Positions 16,606 through 24,280 of a stretch of 64,000 nucleotides of DNA are shown here, in pieces. The notes beneath the pieces were generated by a model. The model saw only the letters and a list, made by a program, of their open reading frames with translations. It was not told the origin of the DNA and made no database searches. The position numbers were made by a program, and so were the translations under genes. Location: positions 62,001-126,000 of the forward strand of contig NZ_CANTKB010000001.1 in NCBI RefSeq assembly GCF_947654165.1. Direction: 5' to 3'. Source of the stretch: an uncultured Blautia sp. Its GTDB lineage: Bacteria > Bacillota > Clostridia > Lachnospirales > Lachnospiraceae. Position 1 is the stretch's first letter. Every line of letters starts with the position of its first letter.

Positions 16606-17252
16606 ACAGTACACCTCCTGGAATCGGCTCTTTTTTCGGAGGAACTGTCTTTCTGCCCATCCCGCATCCGGCGCAGCGCCGCCATTAACGACTGAGATAC
16701 CGTCGGTTGGGAAATCCCCAGTGACTTTGCGATCTCCCACTGTGTTTCCCCATAATAAAAATACAGGATTATGATATCTCTCTGCCGCTCTGTCAAAAGT
16801 CCCATCAGCTCCAGGATCTTCTCTTTTTCGATCAACTGTTCCAATGGCGGCAGTGCCGGCGAAGCCAGGAAAAACCATTCTTCCGACACAGCATGATACG
16901 AAACCACTCTTTCCTTACGGCATGTTTCCCGGTTCTTTGCCAGACGATCTTCCCCTTCAAGCAGCAGACGCACATACCATTCCTGCTGTTCAAAAAAAGC
17001 TACATCCACGCAGATCTGCTGTCCATCATTTTCATAGCAGTAATCCCCACAGGTATGTACCGGGAAAACTGTGGTATATTTTCCTATCCGGTAGAGGGCA
17101 TACCCTTCCCGGAATACCAAAAGCTGTACTTCCCCTCCATTTTCCATACTCACAACACGTTTCCCATGCTCCAGCAGATACCGTGCTGTAGGAAGTTTTT
17201 CCTCTTTCTCCGGCTCTTTCACAATCCACTTCAAATCCTGCAGTGTCAGCAT
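16602..17252 (-). CDS. Sigma-70 region 4-like regulator (first of tandem pair)
   Basis: The start at 17252 has AAGGTGG upstream; longer in-frame versions lack one. The first 130 of 216 residues show no recognised domain. The C-terminal part reads LTERQRDIIILYFYYGETQWEIAKSLGISQPTVSQSLMAALRRM, a clear sigma region 4 helix-turn-helix. Proteins of this kind are common in Clostridial conjugative elements and probably control transfer or maintenance genes. A four-base overlap couples it to the next regulator. Confidence 0.7.
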   Translation of the reverse strand: MLTLQDLKWIVKEPEKEEKLPTARYLLEHGKRVVSMENGGEVQLLVFREGYALYRIGKYTTVFPVHTCGDYCYENDGQQICVDVAFFEQQEWYVRLLLEGEDRLAKNRETCRKERVVSYHAVSEEWFFLASPALPPLEQLIEKEKILELMGLLTERQRDIIILYFYYGETQWEIAKSLGISQPTVSQSLMAALRRMRDGQKDSSSEKRADSRRCTV

Positions 17253-17406
17253 AATGACCACCTTTCCGCCCATAGGCTCCGGGTGGCCAGATGGCAGCGC
17301 ACAGAAATCCAGTGAAAAGGCAGCAAAAAAGGTTCCCGGCACACCCGTTTTTTTTAACGGGAGCCTGGAACTCCTCTTGCTGCCTGAAAAGCCTGCGTTT
17401 CTCTTA

Positions 17407-17568
17407 TTATCGGCACTGTCGGATCGGTTCCTTCCCAGGCTTTTTCCGGATCTGTTGTATTTCCGGTTCTTCTGGTCTTTTTTCTTCTTTCCCGATCAGC
17501 AATGAGTAGTCTCCCATTGCGTCATATGGACAGCTTCTCCGATAAAGCAGATTTTCTTCCCTGGTCAA
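17407..17568 (-). CDS. Small unknown ICE protein with TTG start (53 aa)
   Basis: A GGAGGAGGGG ribosome site precedes TTG at 17568; ATG starts in the same frame lack such a site. The product (TREENLLYRRSCPYDAMGDYS, then a KEEKRPEEPEIQQIRKKPGKEP tail) is charged and soluble. No family is assigned. It lies between the XRE regulator and the sigma-like pair. Confidence 0.5.
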   Translation of the reverse strand: MTREENLLYRRSCPYDAMGDYSLLIGKEEKRPEEPEIQQIRKKPGKEPIRQCR

Positions 17569-17684
17569 TATTTCCCCTCCTCCCACTTTTCTGTGCTTGC
17601 ACATTTACTGTATCATTCTGCCAACACGTTTTCCCTCGCAGATATGGGGAAATCCGTCATGCTTCCCCTCACATCTGTGGATTT

Positions 17685-18038
17685 TTACCGGATTCCCTCT
17701 ATCCCATCTATCAGGGCGCTCATGGTCTGGATCACGACCTTCTGTTTCTTTGGCGGCAGCTTAAGGATACGGGAAATCATCTTATACGCAGGGCTTTCTC
17801 CTGTTCCCGTATTTCTTCCCAAAAGCTCATTTGCATCCGCATCCAGTACCTCCACCAGCTTTGCAAAAATCTCAACGGACATAGCCGCCTGTCCTCCCTC
17901 AATACGGCTTACTGTGTTGACACTGATACCGGCTTTCTCTGCGAGAACTTCCTGGGCGAAATGGCTGGCTTTTCTCTTTTGTCGGATACGTTCCCCCAAC
18001 TGGATCAGCTCCTGCGATCCCGCACGGTTTCCCAACAC
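17685..18038 (-). CDS. XRE family HTH regulator
   Basis: The GTG at 18038 follows a GGAGGGG site. Residues 12-70 form a Cro/CI helix-turn-helix (LGERIRQKRKASHFAQEVLAEKAGISVNTVSRIEGG), followed by a short dimerisation region. A terminator upstream separates it from the previous gene, so it should have its own promoter. Palindrome copy 5 sits there, 27 bp from the start codon, which suggests autoregulation or shared control of the element. Confidence 0.85.
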   Translation of the reverse strand: MLGNRAGSQELIQLGERIRQKRKASHFAQEVLAEKAGISVNTVSRIEGGQAAMSVEIFAKLVEVLDADANELLGRNTGTGESPAYKMISRILKLPPKKQKVVIQTMSALIDGIEGIR

Positions 18039-18064
18039 AGCCCCTCCTTCCCTGACAGGTTTTC

Positions 18065-18089
18065 ACTTTGCGCCACTGTGTCGCAAAGT
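18065..18089. repeat. 25-bp palindrome, copy 5
   Basis: ACTTTGCG and CGCAAAGT outer arms with inner CACTGTG. It lies between a terminator (18105-18140) and the XRE regulator start (18038), exactly in that gene's promoter region. Confidence 0.85.
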
Positions 18090-18104
18090 TTTGTCCTAAG
18101 ACAG

Positions 18105-18140
18105 AAAAAAGCAGCCGGGTACATAGACTTAGCTGCTTTT
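18105..18140 (-). terminator. Terminator after the 111-aa membrane protein gene
   Basis: AAAAGCAGC pairs with GCTGCTTTT across a 16-nt loop, followed on the minus strand by more T residues. Confidence 0.7.
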
Positions 18141-18172
18141 GTAATCTGCTATTCAATTCTTCTGTAAAATTT

Positions 18173-18508
18173 TCATACTGTTTTCGTCTTTGCCATCCGG
18201 GATATCCCCAGGGCAGCCATTTTCACCAGATAAAAAACCGCCAGGAACAGCCGTCCCGTCAGGATCAAGCCGCCGATCACGCCGCCAATCAGCAGGTTAA
18301 ATACAAACACCCCCACTGTTCCGCCAATATCAAAGCCTTTCGGGATAATCCACAGGAACATCTTATGTACGCCAAAAGGAATCCCGACAAACATCCACAA
18401 TTTCAAATAATCGCACTGTCCGTGTTCCACGCAGAGGGGATAAAACAGCGCTGACAGGAATACTGCCGCTCCTACCGGAACAATCACCTTTTTCATAAAT
18501 TCATACAT
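18173..18508 (-). CDS. ICE membrane protein, probably DUF6050
   Basis: The start at 18508 is set by a GGAGGTGG site. The 111-residue protein has three or four hydrophobic stretches (KKVIVPVGAAVFLSALFYPL, WMFVGIPFGVHKMFLWIIP, VFVFNLLIGGVIGGLILTG). It is the last gene of the par-rep operon, directly behind the replication initiator, and a terminator follows it. Function is unknown; it matches my recollection of DUF6050 proteins in similar elements. Confidence 0.65.
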   Translation of the reverse strand: MYEFMKKVIVPVGAAVFLSALFYPLCVEHGQCDYLKLWMFVGIPFGVHKMFLWIIPKGFDIGGTVGVFVFNLLIGGVIGGLILTGRLFLAVFYLVKMAALGISRMAKTKTV

Positions 18509-18509
18509 C

Positions 18510-19601
18510 TTAACCACCTCCGTACAGATCATGATTCACTTCCGCCTGGTAGTAATGGTTCATTGTCATGGACGAATTGTAAAGCGTCGCCAAAAGATAT
18601 GCCTTGATATTCGCCACTTTGGACGTATTCCGGTGCAGGCTGAACAGTACATACTCGATATGGGAATACGTCAGCTTTAAAAAACGGCTCTTAACTACTG
18701 ACACCGGCTTGTCCGCCCCGCCGATCCGCACTACACGATTATCCGGCAGCATCAGGATCTCCACCATCAGCTCCATAAGTTCATCTACTTCCTCCCGCTC
18801 CCTTTTATCCAAGAAGCACTCATAATCAATGTTGTCCTGTATCAAAGCCCGGTAGGTTTCCATCTTCTCCATCACATCTTCTTCCACAGGATACACTTCA
18901 TCCGCAGTCAGGGATTGATAAGATTGGATAGGATCAGTCTCACTAAAATCAGTCTTGTTAATATCAGTATTATTAGATTGTGATTTTGGAACTTCTTGAG
19001 TTTTGATTTTCACTATTCTTGAAGTATGATTTTCACCATTCTTGAATTGTGATTCTGGAAATTCTTGATTTGTGGTTTTCACCATTCCTGAATTGTGATT
19101 TTCACTATTCTTGAATTGTGATTCTGGAAATTCCTGAATTGTGGTTTTCACATTCCTTGAATTGTGATTTTCACTATTCTGTGTATTTTCAGGGTTTTCC
19201 AGTGTTTTTTCTTCCTGTTCAGAAGAAATTTTTTCTTTTACCAGAAAGTTCTTCACATAGATTACATTCGGTTTTCCCAGCCCCAGGCGTTTCTTTTCAA
19301 TCAGTCCAATCCCCTGATTACTGTCCAGTTCTTTCATCAGCTTTACCGCTTTCTGTGTCCCGCAATTCAGAAGTTCTGCTATTTCTTCCACGGTAAAAAT
19401 GATATACACCCGGTCTTCCTCGTCAAACCAGCGGTTCTTAATGCTAAGGCTCATACGGTCTAACATCAGACCGTATAAAACCTTTGCCTCACAGGAGAGG
19501 GATTTAAAACATTCTGCTGTAAACAGCACTTTCGGGACACGGTAAAAGCTGTACTGTTCCGCTTCCATCCCACGGAAATAATCAAACTGTATTTCCTGCA
19601 T
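18510..19601 (-). CDS. repA: RepA_N family replication initiator
   Basis: The N-terminal 125 residues (QFDYFRGMEAEQYSFYRVPKVLF, SCEAKVLYGLMLDRMSLS, VYIIFTVEEIAELL) are the RepA_N winged-helix domain used by Firmicute plasmids and ICEs to start replication. Residues 142-210 are a three-fold 23-residue repeat. The C-terminal domain (about 230-363) ends in SMTMNHYYQAEVNHDLYGGG. Its presence suggests the excised circle replicates autonomously. The 3' end of parB overlaps its start by 20 bp. Confidence 0.88.
   Translation of the reverse strand: MQEIQFDYFRGMEAEQYSFYRVPKVLFTAECFKSLSCEAKVLYGLMLDRMSLSIKNRWFDEEDRVYIIFTVEEIAELLNCGTQKAVKLMKELDSNQGIGLIEKKRLGLGKPNVIYVKNFLVKEKISSEQEEKTLENPENTQNSENHNSRNVKTTIQEFPESQFKNSENHNSGMVKTTNQEFPESQFKNGENHTSRIVKIKTQEVPKSQSNNTDINKTDFSETDPIQSYQSLTADEVYPVEEDVMEKMETYRALIQDNIDYECFLDKREREEVDELMELMVEILMLPDNRVVRIGGADKPVSVVKSRFLKLTYSHIEYVLFSLHRNTSKVANIKAYLLATLYNSSMTMNHYYQAEVNHDLYGGG
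18972..19178 (-). repeat. Three tandem 69-bp units inside repA
   Basis: Each unit encodes a variant of NSENHNSGMVKTTNQEFPESQFK; the third is the most diverged (NGENHTSRIVKIKTQEVPK). The units lie between the DNA-binding domain and the C-terminal domain of the initiator, acting as a linker of variable length. Confidence 0.8.
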
Positions 19602-20481
19602 CTGTTTCCCTCTCCTTTCCTTGTTTCCACTGTTCCAGAAGCGAATAGATCACTTCCTCAATTTGCGCTTTCGTGTATGCCGGCGGGAAATAATTCCGGA
19701 TTTTTTTCGGTGAAATCGTCACACTCTGTCCGCTGTTCTCTTTCTTTACCAGAAGCGCATAGACATTTTTCTCTGACAGAGTACCTTTCTCACTCATATC
19801 CTTGATCTGTTCCGCCTGGACCGGGGATGGATAAATACTGATATTTGCCACCGCTTCCAACACCAGCTCCTGTTCTTCCGCTTTCAGATAAGACAGCCGC
19901 TCCCCGGCTACCATTTTTATATTCCCCTCATCTACAAGCTCTAAAAGGCCATTAATCAGGCTGGCAAGCCGGATATATCTCTGCACTGTCCGTCCGCTGT
20001 CCCCGGCTTTTTCTCCCACAGCATCTGCCGTGTGCTTGTCCCCTTTGCTTCCCTGATGTTTCAGCGCCTCATATTTCATCTTGTAGGCCCTGGCTTTCTC
20101 GCTGGGCAGAAGGTTTTCCCTCTGGATATTCGTATCCACCATCAGCACCGTGGCGGCATCATCATCCAGATCCCGGATAATCACAGGCATATCCGTTTTC
20201 CCTGCCAGCTCACTGGCCCGCCATCTCCGGTGTCCTGCCACTACCTCATATCCGTCTGCACAGGGACGCACAATCCCAGGCTGGATCACACCGTGCTGGA
20301 GGATGCTTTCCACAGTCTCCTGCATTTTTTCATCATCCAGCACCTTAAACGGATGGTTCTTAAACGGCTTGAGCTGGCTTAATGGAACCGTTGTATAAGT
20401 TCCTTCCACGCTGTTATCTTCCGCACTAAACAGATCCTCATAGGAAGTCAGCTTGATTTTCTCCGCACTCTTACTTTTCAT
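19582..20481 (-). CDS. parB: ParB/Spo0J family partition protein
   Basis: The start at 20481 has GGAGGTG upstream; a TTG two codons earlier is less well placed. The 299-residue product has the ParB N-terminal CTPase signatures (QLKPFKNHPF, QHGVIQPGIVRP, YEVVAGHRRWRASELAG), then VDTNIQRENLLPSEKARAYK and a helix-turn-helix. It should bind centromere-like sites on the element. No canonical parS (TGTTTCACGTGAAACA-like) was noticed nearby. The 25-bp palindromes are an alternative candidate target. Confidence 0.92.
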   Translation of the reverse strand: MKSKSAEKIKLTSYEDLFSAEDNSVEGTYTTVPLSQLKPFKNHPFKVLDDEKMQETVESILQHGVIQPGIVRPCADGYEVVAGHRRWRASELAGKTDMPVIIRDLDDDAATVLMVDTNIQRENLLPSEKARAYKMKYEALKHQGSKGDKHTADAVGEKAGDSGRTVQRYIRLASLINGLLELVDEGNIKMVAGERLSYLKAEEQELVLEAVANISIYPSPVQAEQIKDMSEKGTLSEKNVYALLVKKENSGQSVTISPKKIRNYFPPAYTKAQIEEVIYSLLEQWKQGKERETDAGNTV

Positions 20482-21256
20482 CTGCAAGCACCTCCCCGGT
20501 CAGGTGGCGATATCCCTCTGCCACAATTCCTTTCGGATCATGAAGATAAATACTCTTTCCCTCCGCTGTCGTCTCCGCCGCCCGCACAGACATAGGGATA
20601 CAGTTTTCAAAGATATGAATGTTATTTCCGTAAGCTTCCCGGATCTGTTCGGAAATATCCCTTGCAAAATTTGTCCTGCGGTCAACCTTTGTCAGCAGAA
20701 TCCCTAGAATGGACAGCCTGGGATTCAACCGTCTATGTACCTTTCCAATGGTCTTGATAAGCTGCTGTAACCCCTTTACAGGCAGGTAAGCCGCCTCTAC
20801 CGGGATCAGAACGCTGTCCGCCGCTACCAGGGCATTGATCGTGATCATTCCTAAAGAGGGCATACAGTCGATCAGGATATAATCGTAGTCTCTTTTTACC
20901 CCGTCCAGATACAGGCGAAGCACCTGCTCCCGGCTCATGACATTTACAAGGGAAGTTTCCAGTCCGGCAAGCTCAATATTCGCAGGGATAAAGTCAATTC
21001 CCTCCTCATGGTGGATAATACCCTCTCCCGGTTCCACATCCTCGTCATTGATAATCTTCTCCATGATATTGACTAAGGTTACGTCCAGTTCATCCGGCTC
21101 CTGAATGCCTAAACTCACTGCCATGCTGCCCTGTGCGTCTGCCTCCACCAGAAGCACCTTTTTCCCGGCTCTTGCCAGTCCAATTCCCAAATTCACACAC
21201 GTTGTCGTCTTTCCTACGCCGCCTTTCTGATTAGCGATTGCGATTATCCTGCACAT
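20471..21256 (-). CDS. parA: ParA/Soj family partition ATPase
   Basis: The 261-residue protein has the deviant Walker A motif NQKGGVGKTTTCVNLG near the N-terminus, LVEADAQGSMAVSLG, and Walker B DYDYILIDCMPSLGMITI. It forms a DNA-bound gradient that positions ParB-DNA complexes. Here it stabilises the circular form of the element. It overlaps parB by 11 bp and is followed by repA, a standard par-rep arrangement. Confidence 0.93.
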   Translation of the reverse strand: MCRIIAIANQKGGVGKTTTCVNLGIGLARAGKKVLLVEADAQGSMAVSLGIQEPDELDVTLVNIMEKIINDEDVEPGEGIIHHEEGIDFIPANIELAGLETSLVNVMSREQVLRLYLDGVKRDYDYILIDCMPSLGMITINALVAADSVLIPVEAAYLPVKGLQQLIKTIGKVHRRLNPRLSILGILLTKVDRRTNFARDISEQIREAYGNNIHIFENCIPMSVRAAETTAEGKSIYLHDPKGIVAEGYRHLTGEVLADEK

Positions 21257-21265
21257 ATATATTAC

Positions 21266-21442
21266 CTACCTTTCTTCCTTTTCTGTTCGCTCAATCTCTG
21301 CATAAGAGCGAAAATATCGGTTTGTCCCTTTATTGGAAAATATCTCTGATGTCTGGAGAACCCGGATCTCCGGGTGTTTCTCCAGAAGCCGTTTAAACCA
21401 GCGAATGTCTCTCACTGTCCCCTGCAGCCTAATCTTCAGCAT
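21266..21442 (-). CDS. Small DUF3970-like protein (58 aa)
   Basis: The start at 21442 follows GGGAGGA and overlaps the previous gene by 14 bp. The sequence MLKIRLQGTVRDIRWFKRLLEKHP...SEIFSNKGTNRYFRSYAEIE matches the short DUF3970 pattern found in Firmicute mobile elements and phages. Function unknown. A longer ORF covering the same region upstream is a frame artefact. Confidence 0.7.
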   Translation of the reverse strand: MLKIRLQGTVRDIRWFKRLLEKHPEIRVLQTSEIFSNKGTNRYFRSYAEIERTEKEER

Positions 21443-21902
21443 AAAACAAATCCTCCCAATCCACATAGAAACAGTAATCCGGATACCGGATTTTAATTGC
21501 TTCCCAAAAATATCTGGCATCTCCCGTGCAAAAGATGTCACTGACGGAATAAAGCCGTGTCTCAACAATCTGTTCCTCCGTATCGTCATATTCATCTGTC
21601 GTAGGTGTTCCATCTGTATAGAGATTAAATGCAATACGGACAATCTTTTCGCTCCCGCTGGTCTGCCATCCTTCCTGCAGACACTCCGGCTTTATAAATC
21701 CCGTCTCAAAGTCATAGATCCGGTTTACATTTCGTCTGGTATCTTCTGACAGTCCCATGCAGTAAACCAGTGCTTTATGGTATGTGTCCTGATACCGACA
21801 TTTTGGAAGATAGGTGTGATAAAACTTCTCATGTTCCTTGTTCTTAAAAGTAATGTTTCTTTTCTTGCTCTTTTCTGCTCCTAACGCTGTGTTCTTTGCC
21901 AT
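21429..21902 (-). CDS. DUF6075-like protein (157 aa)
   Basis: First gene of the element on this side. It has an AGGAGG site before the ATG at 21902. The sequence KEHEKFYHTYLPKCRYQDTYHKALVYCMGL and a C-terminal block ending IKIRYPDYCFYVDWEDLF resembles DUF6075 proteins of Clostridial ICEs. The role is unknown; it heads the par-rep operon. Confidence 0.7.
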   Translation of the reverse strand: MAKNTALGAEKSKKRNITFKNKEHEKFYHTYLPKCRYQDTYHKALVYCMGLSEDTRRNVNRIYDFETGFIKPECLQEGWQTSGSEKIVRIAFNLYTDGTPTTDEYDDTEEQIVETRLYSVSDIFCTGDARYFWEAIKIRYPDYCFYVDWEDLFYAED

Positions 21903-21933
21903 TTGCTTTTCCTCCTGAATTTTAATTTTATAT

Positions 21934-21968
21934 AAAAAATAGGGACACTCTGCTGCAAGTATCCCTAT
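21934..21968 (-). terminator. Terminator between rlmD and the ICE operon
   Basis: On the minus strand ATAGGGA pairs with TCCCTAT and is followed by TTTTTTAT. It shields the ICE operon from rlmD transcription, or acts as an attenuator in the ICE leader. Confidence 0.65.
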
Positions 21969-22060
21969 CTTCTATCAATCTATTGATAGCTCTATATTCA
22001 CTTTCATAATTCAGGATTTTTTGTGTTCCCCGTACCGAGGTCTAAGGCAACCACAACGGT

Positions 22061-22132
22061 CACTTTGTTTACAAGCACCTTTTCCTTGTGATTTTCCTCT
22101 AATCTATTGAAACTGAAAAAGTCAACAAAGTG
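22061..22132. other. Inverted repeat pair near the presumed ICE end
   Basis: CACTTTGTT (22061-22069) faces AACAAAGTG (22124-22132), within 100 bp of the rlmD stop codon. Short inverted repeats near an element's end are typical recombinase or accessory-factor sites. The exact crossover point cannot be set from one end. Confidence 0.4.
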
Positions 22133-22149
22133 CGTAAATTCAAGGATTT

Positions 22150-23544
22150 CTAGGTATGTTTCCTTTGTAGTCTTACCACAGTCTCCACATGCACCGTCTG
22201 ACAAAACTGATCCACACAGCAAACCTTTTCCACCCTGTACCCTCTTGCCAGGAACATTTCCAGATCTCTTGCCAGGCTGGTTGGTTTACAGGAAATATAG
22301 ACCATCTTCTCTACCCCATAATCTATGATCTTTGGCAATGCCTTTGGGTGAATTCCGTCTCTCGGAGGATCCAGGACAATAAAATCCGGTTTTTCTTCTA
22401 TTTCATCCAGAACTTTCAGCACATCTCCTGCAATAAACCTGCAGTTTTCGATGTTATTGAGCTTCGCATTTTCACCGGCTGCTTTCACGGCCTCCTCTAC
22501 GATTTCCACACCAATGACTTCTTTCGCCACAGCAGCCAAAATCTGGGAAATCGTACCTGTTCCGCTGTACAGGTCAAACACCGTCATATCCTTGGTATCT
22601 CCGATATATTCTCTGGCAGTTTCATAGAGAACCTCTGCACCGTAAGAATTTGGCTGGAAGAAGGAGAATGGTGTTATTTTGAACTTTAATCCCAAAATCT
22701 CTTCATAGAAATAGTCCTGTCCGTACAGGATTCTTGTCTCATCGCTCTTTACCACATCAGAAAGAGAATCGTTGATAATATGGAGAAATCCCACGATCTT
22801 TCCTTCCAGTTTCAGGCTCAGCAATCGATCCTTTAGCTCCTGAAAGTCTGTCTCTATCTGACTGGTAGTGACCAGATTTACTAACATCTCCCCTGTGGTA
22901 TTTCCTCTTCTGAGGAGTAGATGACGCAGAAAACCGGTATGCTGCATTTTATGATAATACGCATATCCCTGTTCCTGACAATATTCTAAAACACAGGCCA
23001 GGATTTTATTCATATCCTCATGAACCAGCTTGCAGTCCAGAGCGTTTAAGACATCATAGGTGCTTCCTTTTTTATGTAAACCAAGTGATAAAGGACCACC
23101 CTTATATTCATCTCCGAAGGAAAACTCCATCTTATTGCGATAGGCAAATTCCTTTGGACTTCCTTTGATACCTTCGAAAACATAGTCCGGATTCCCCTGT
23201 GCATCTACCTGTCCGCCTGCTTTTACTGCCTGGTCGATCAGCTTCTTGATCTGCTCTGCTTTCATCTCCAACTGGCTCTCATAAGACATGGTCTGGTACA
23301 TACATCCACCACATGCGGGGAAAATACTGCACACCGGATCTCTTGTTTCCAGAGGAGATCGTTCCAGAACCTCCAGCAGTCTGCCCTCCAGTCTTGTACC
23401 TTTCTTTTTGTTGATCATAAATCGGACTTTCTGTCCTGGCATTGCATTTTTCACAATGATTTTTTTATCTTCTATCTGAACAATTCCTTTGTTAGGAAAT
23501 TCTACTTTTTCAATCAGTCCCTGATAAATTTCTCCCTTTTTCAA
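22150..23544 (-). CDS. rlmD: 23S rRNA (uracil-C5)-methyltransferase, RumA/RlmD family
   Basis: The 464-residue protein has an N-terminal TRAM domain, an Fe-S cysteine cluster (CSIFPACGGCMYQTM), the SAM site VFDLYSGTGTISQIL and the catalytic loop VYISCKPTSLARDL. It methylates a uracil in 23S rRNA. Its 3' end contains the conserved VHVETVV coding sequence, a recognised ICE target, and the final residues (RLQRKHT) may be supplied by the inserted element. It starts with TTG. Confidence 0.92.
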   Translation of the reverse strand: MKKGEIYQGLIEKVEFPNKGIVQIEDKKIIVKNAMPGQKVRFMINKKKGTRLEGRLLEVLERSPLETRDPVCSIFPACGGCMYQTMSYESQLEMKAEQIKKLIDQAVKAGGQVDAQGNPDYVFEGIKGSPKEFAYRNKMEFSFGDEYKGGPLSLGLHKKGSTYDVLNALDCKLVHEDMNKILACVLEYCQEQGYAYYHKMQHTGFLRHLLLRRGNTTGEMLVNLVTTSQIETDFQELKDRLLSLKLEGKIVGFLHIINDSLSDVVKSDETRILYGQDYFYEEILGLKFKITPFSFFQPNSYGAEVLYETAREYIGDTKDMTVFDLYSGTGTISQILAAVAKEVIGVEIVEEAVKAAGENAKLNNIENCRFIAGDVLKVLDEIEEKPDFIVLDPPRDGIHPKALPKIIDYGVEKMVYISCKPTSLARDLEMFLARGYRVEKVCCVDQFCQTVHVETVVRLQRKHT

Positions 23545-23589
23545 TATCCTGTCCCTTTCTGTCTGTTCTATCTATCCTACACTTTACAG

Positions 23590-23619
23590 AAAAAGAAGCT
23601 CCGGTCTCCCGAAGCTTCT
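23590..23619 (-). terminator. Terminator after the small membrane protein gene
   Basis: AGAAGCT pairs with AGCTTCT around GGGAGACC and is followed by TTTTCT on the minus strand. Confidence 0.7.
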
Positions 23620-23625
23620 CTTGAT

Positions 23626-23850
23626 TTAATTTTCTTTGTCCTCATCTTCGAAGTAATCATCAAAATCATCATCAAAATCTTCTTCAAAATCTTCCAGATA
23701 ATCTGGTGTGAAGAAACGGTAAACTGCATATGCAATTCCGGCTACGGCTGCAACAGCACCAATGATTGCCAATACCCATAATACAGTATTTTTATTTCTT
23801 TCATCCTCTTTTTTCTGCAATGCTGTAATTAACTCTTCCATACGATTCAT
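23626..23850 (-). CDS. Small membrane protein with acidic tail (74 aa)
   Basis: It has one hydrophobic segment (VLWVLAIIGAVAAVAGIAYAVYRFF) between a helical N-terminus and a tail made almost only of Asp, Glu, Phe and Tyr. Homologues of this style are common beside infA/rlmD-type loci in Lachnospiraceae, but I know no function. A terminator follows at once, so it is probably expressed alone. Confidence 0.7.
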   Translation of the reverse strand: MNRMEELITALQKKEDERNKNTVLWVLAIIGAVAAVAGIAYAVYRFFTPDYLEDFEEDFDDDFDDYFEDEDKEN

Positions 23851-24003
23851 ATGTCCTGCACCATCCTTTCTTTTTACAGACTGCCTGTAAAATATTTCTT
23901 TGAAATATTATACCACTGAATACGGAATTTTACTATCCTTTCTTCAAATTTTTCAAAAATTTTCAAAAATTGCAGTTAATGATTTCCCTATAGAAACAAA
24001 AAG

Positions 24004-24044
24004 CTCTGCAAATACCCTAATCTCATGTCAAGGTATTTGCAGAG
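24004..24044 (-). terminator. Terminator at the end of the S10-spc operon
   Basis: CTCTGCAAATACC pairs with GGTATTTGCAGAG (13 bp) and is followed by CTTTTTGTTTC on the minus strand, just past infA. Confidence 0.85.
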
Positions 24045-24058
24045 ACTCTCTACTGTTC

Positions 24059-24277
24059 TTATTTATCTCTCCAGATAATTCTTCCCTTGCTCAGGTCATA
24101 TGGAGACATTTCGATGGTAACTTTATCTCCCGGAAGAATACGAATGAAATTCATTCTTAATTTTCCGCTGATATGTGCTAAAATCACATGTTTGTTTTCC
24201 AGTTCCACCTTGAACATTGCGTTAGGTAATTTTTCCAACACAGTTCCTTCTACTTCAATAACGTCTGCCTTAGACAT
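24059..24277 (-). CDS. infA: Translation initiation factor IF-1
   Basis: The protein has 72 residues, the usual IF-1 length, with an S1-like OB fold (IEVEGTVLEKLPNAMFKVELEN, HISGKLRMNFIRILPGDKVTIEMSPYDL). It binds the 30S A site during initiation. It is the last gene of the operon here, and no rpmJ or rpsM follows. Confidence 0.97.
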   Translation of the reverse strand: MSKADVIEVEGTVLEKLPNAMFKVELENKHVILAHISGKLRMNFIRILPGDKVTIEMSPYDLSKGRIIWRDK

Positions 24278-24280
24278 AAA

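Larger units (their letters stand above)
1..22150. mobile_element. Integrative conjugative element (Tn1549/CTn type), right part only
   Basis: A continuous block of conjugation (VirB4, PrgI, VirB6-like, Maff2, VirD4, PcfB), maintenance (ParA, ParB, RepA_N initiator) and regulatory genes (XRE, sigma-like) ends against the 3' end of the housekeeping gene rlmD. The region looks richer in G+C than the ribosomal DNA to its right. The set matches the Tn1549/CTn family of Clostridia. No integrase or relaxase is in view; both should lie left of position 1. The right boundary is placed at the rlmD stop by inference, because no second att copy is visible in this window. Confidence 0.85.

Noticed and set aside
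22004..22222. Minus-strand frame downstream of rlmD
   Set aside because: It is out of frame with rlmD over their overlap and is most simply explained as ICE-end DNA.
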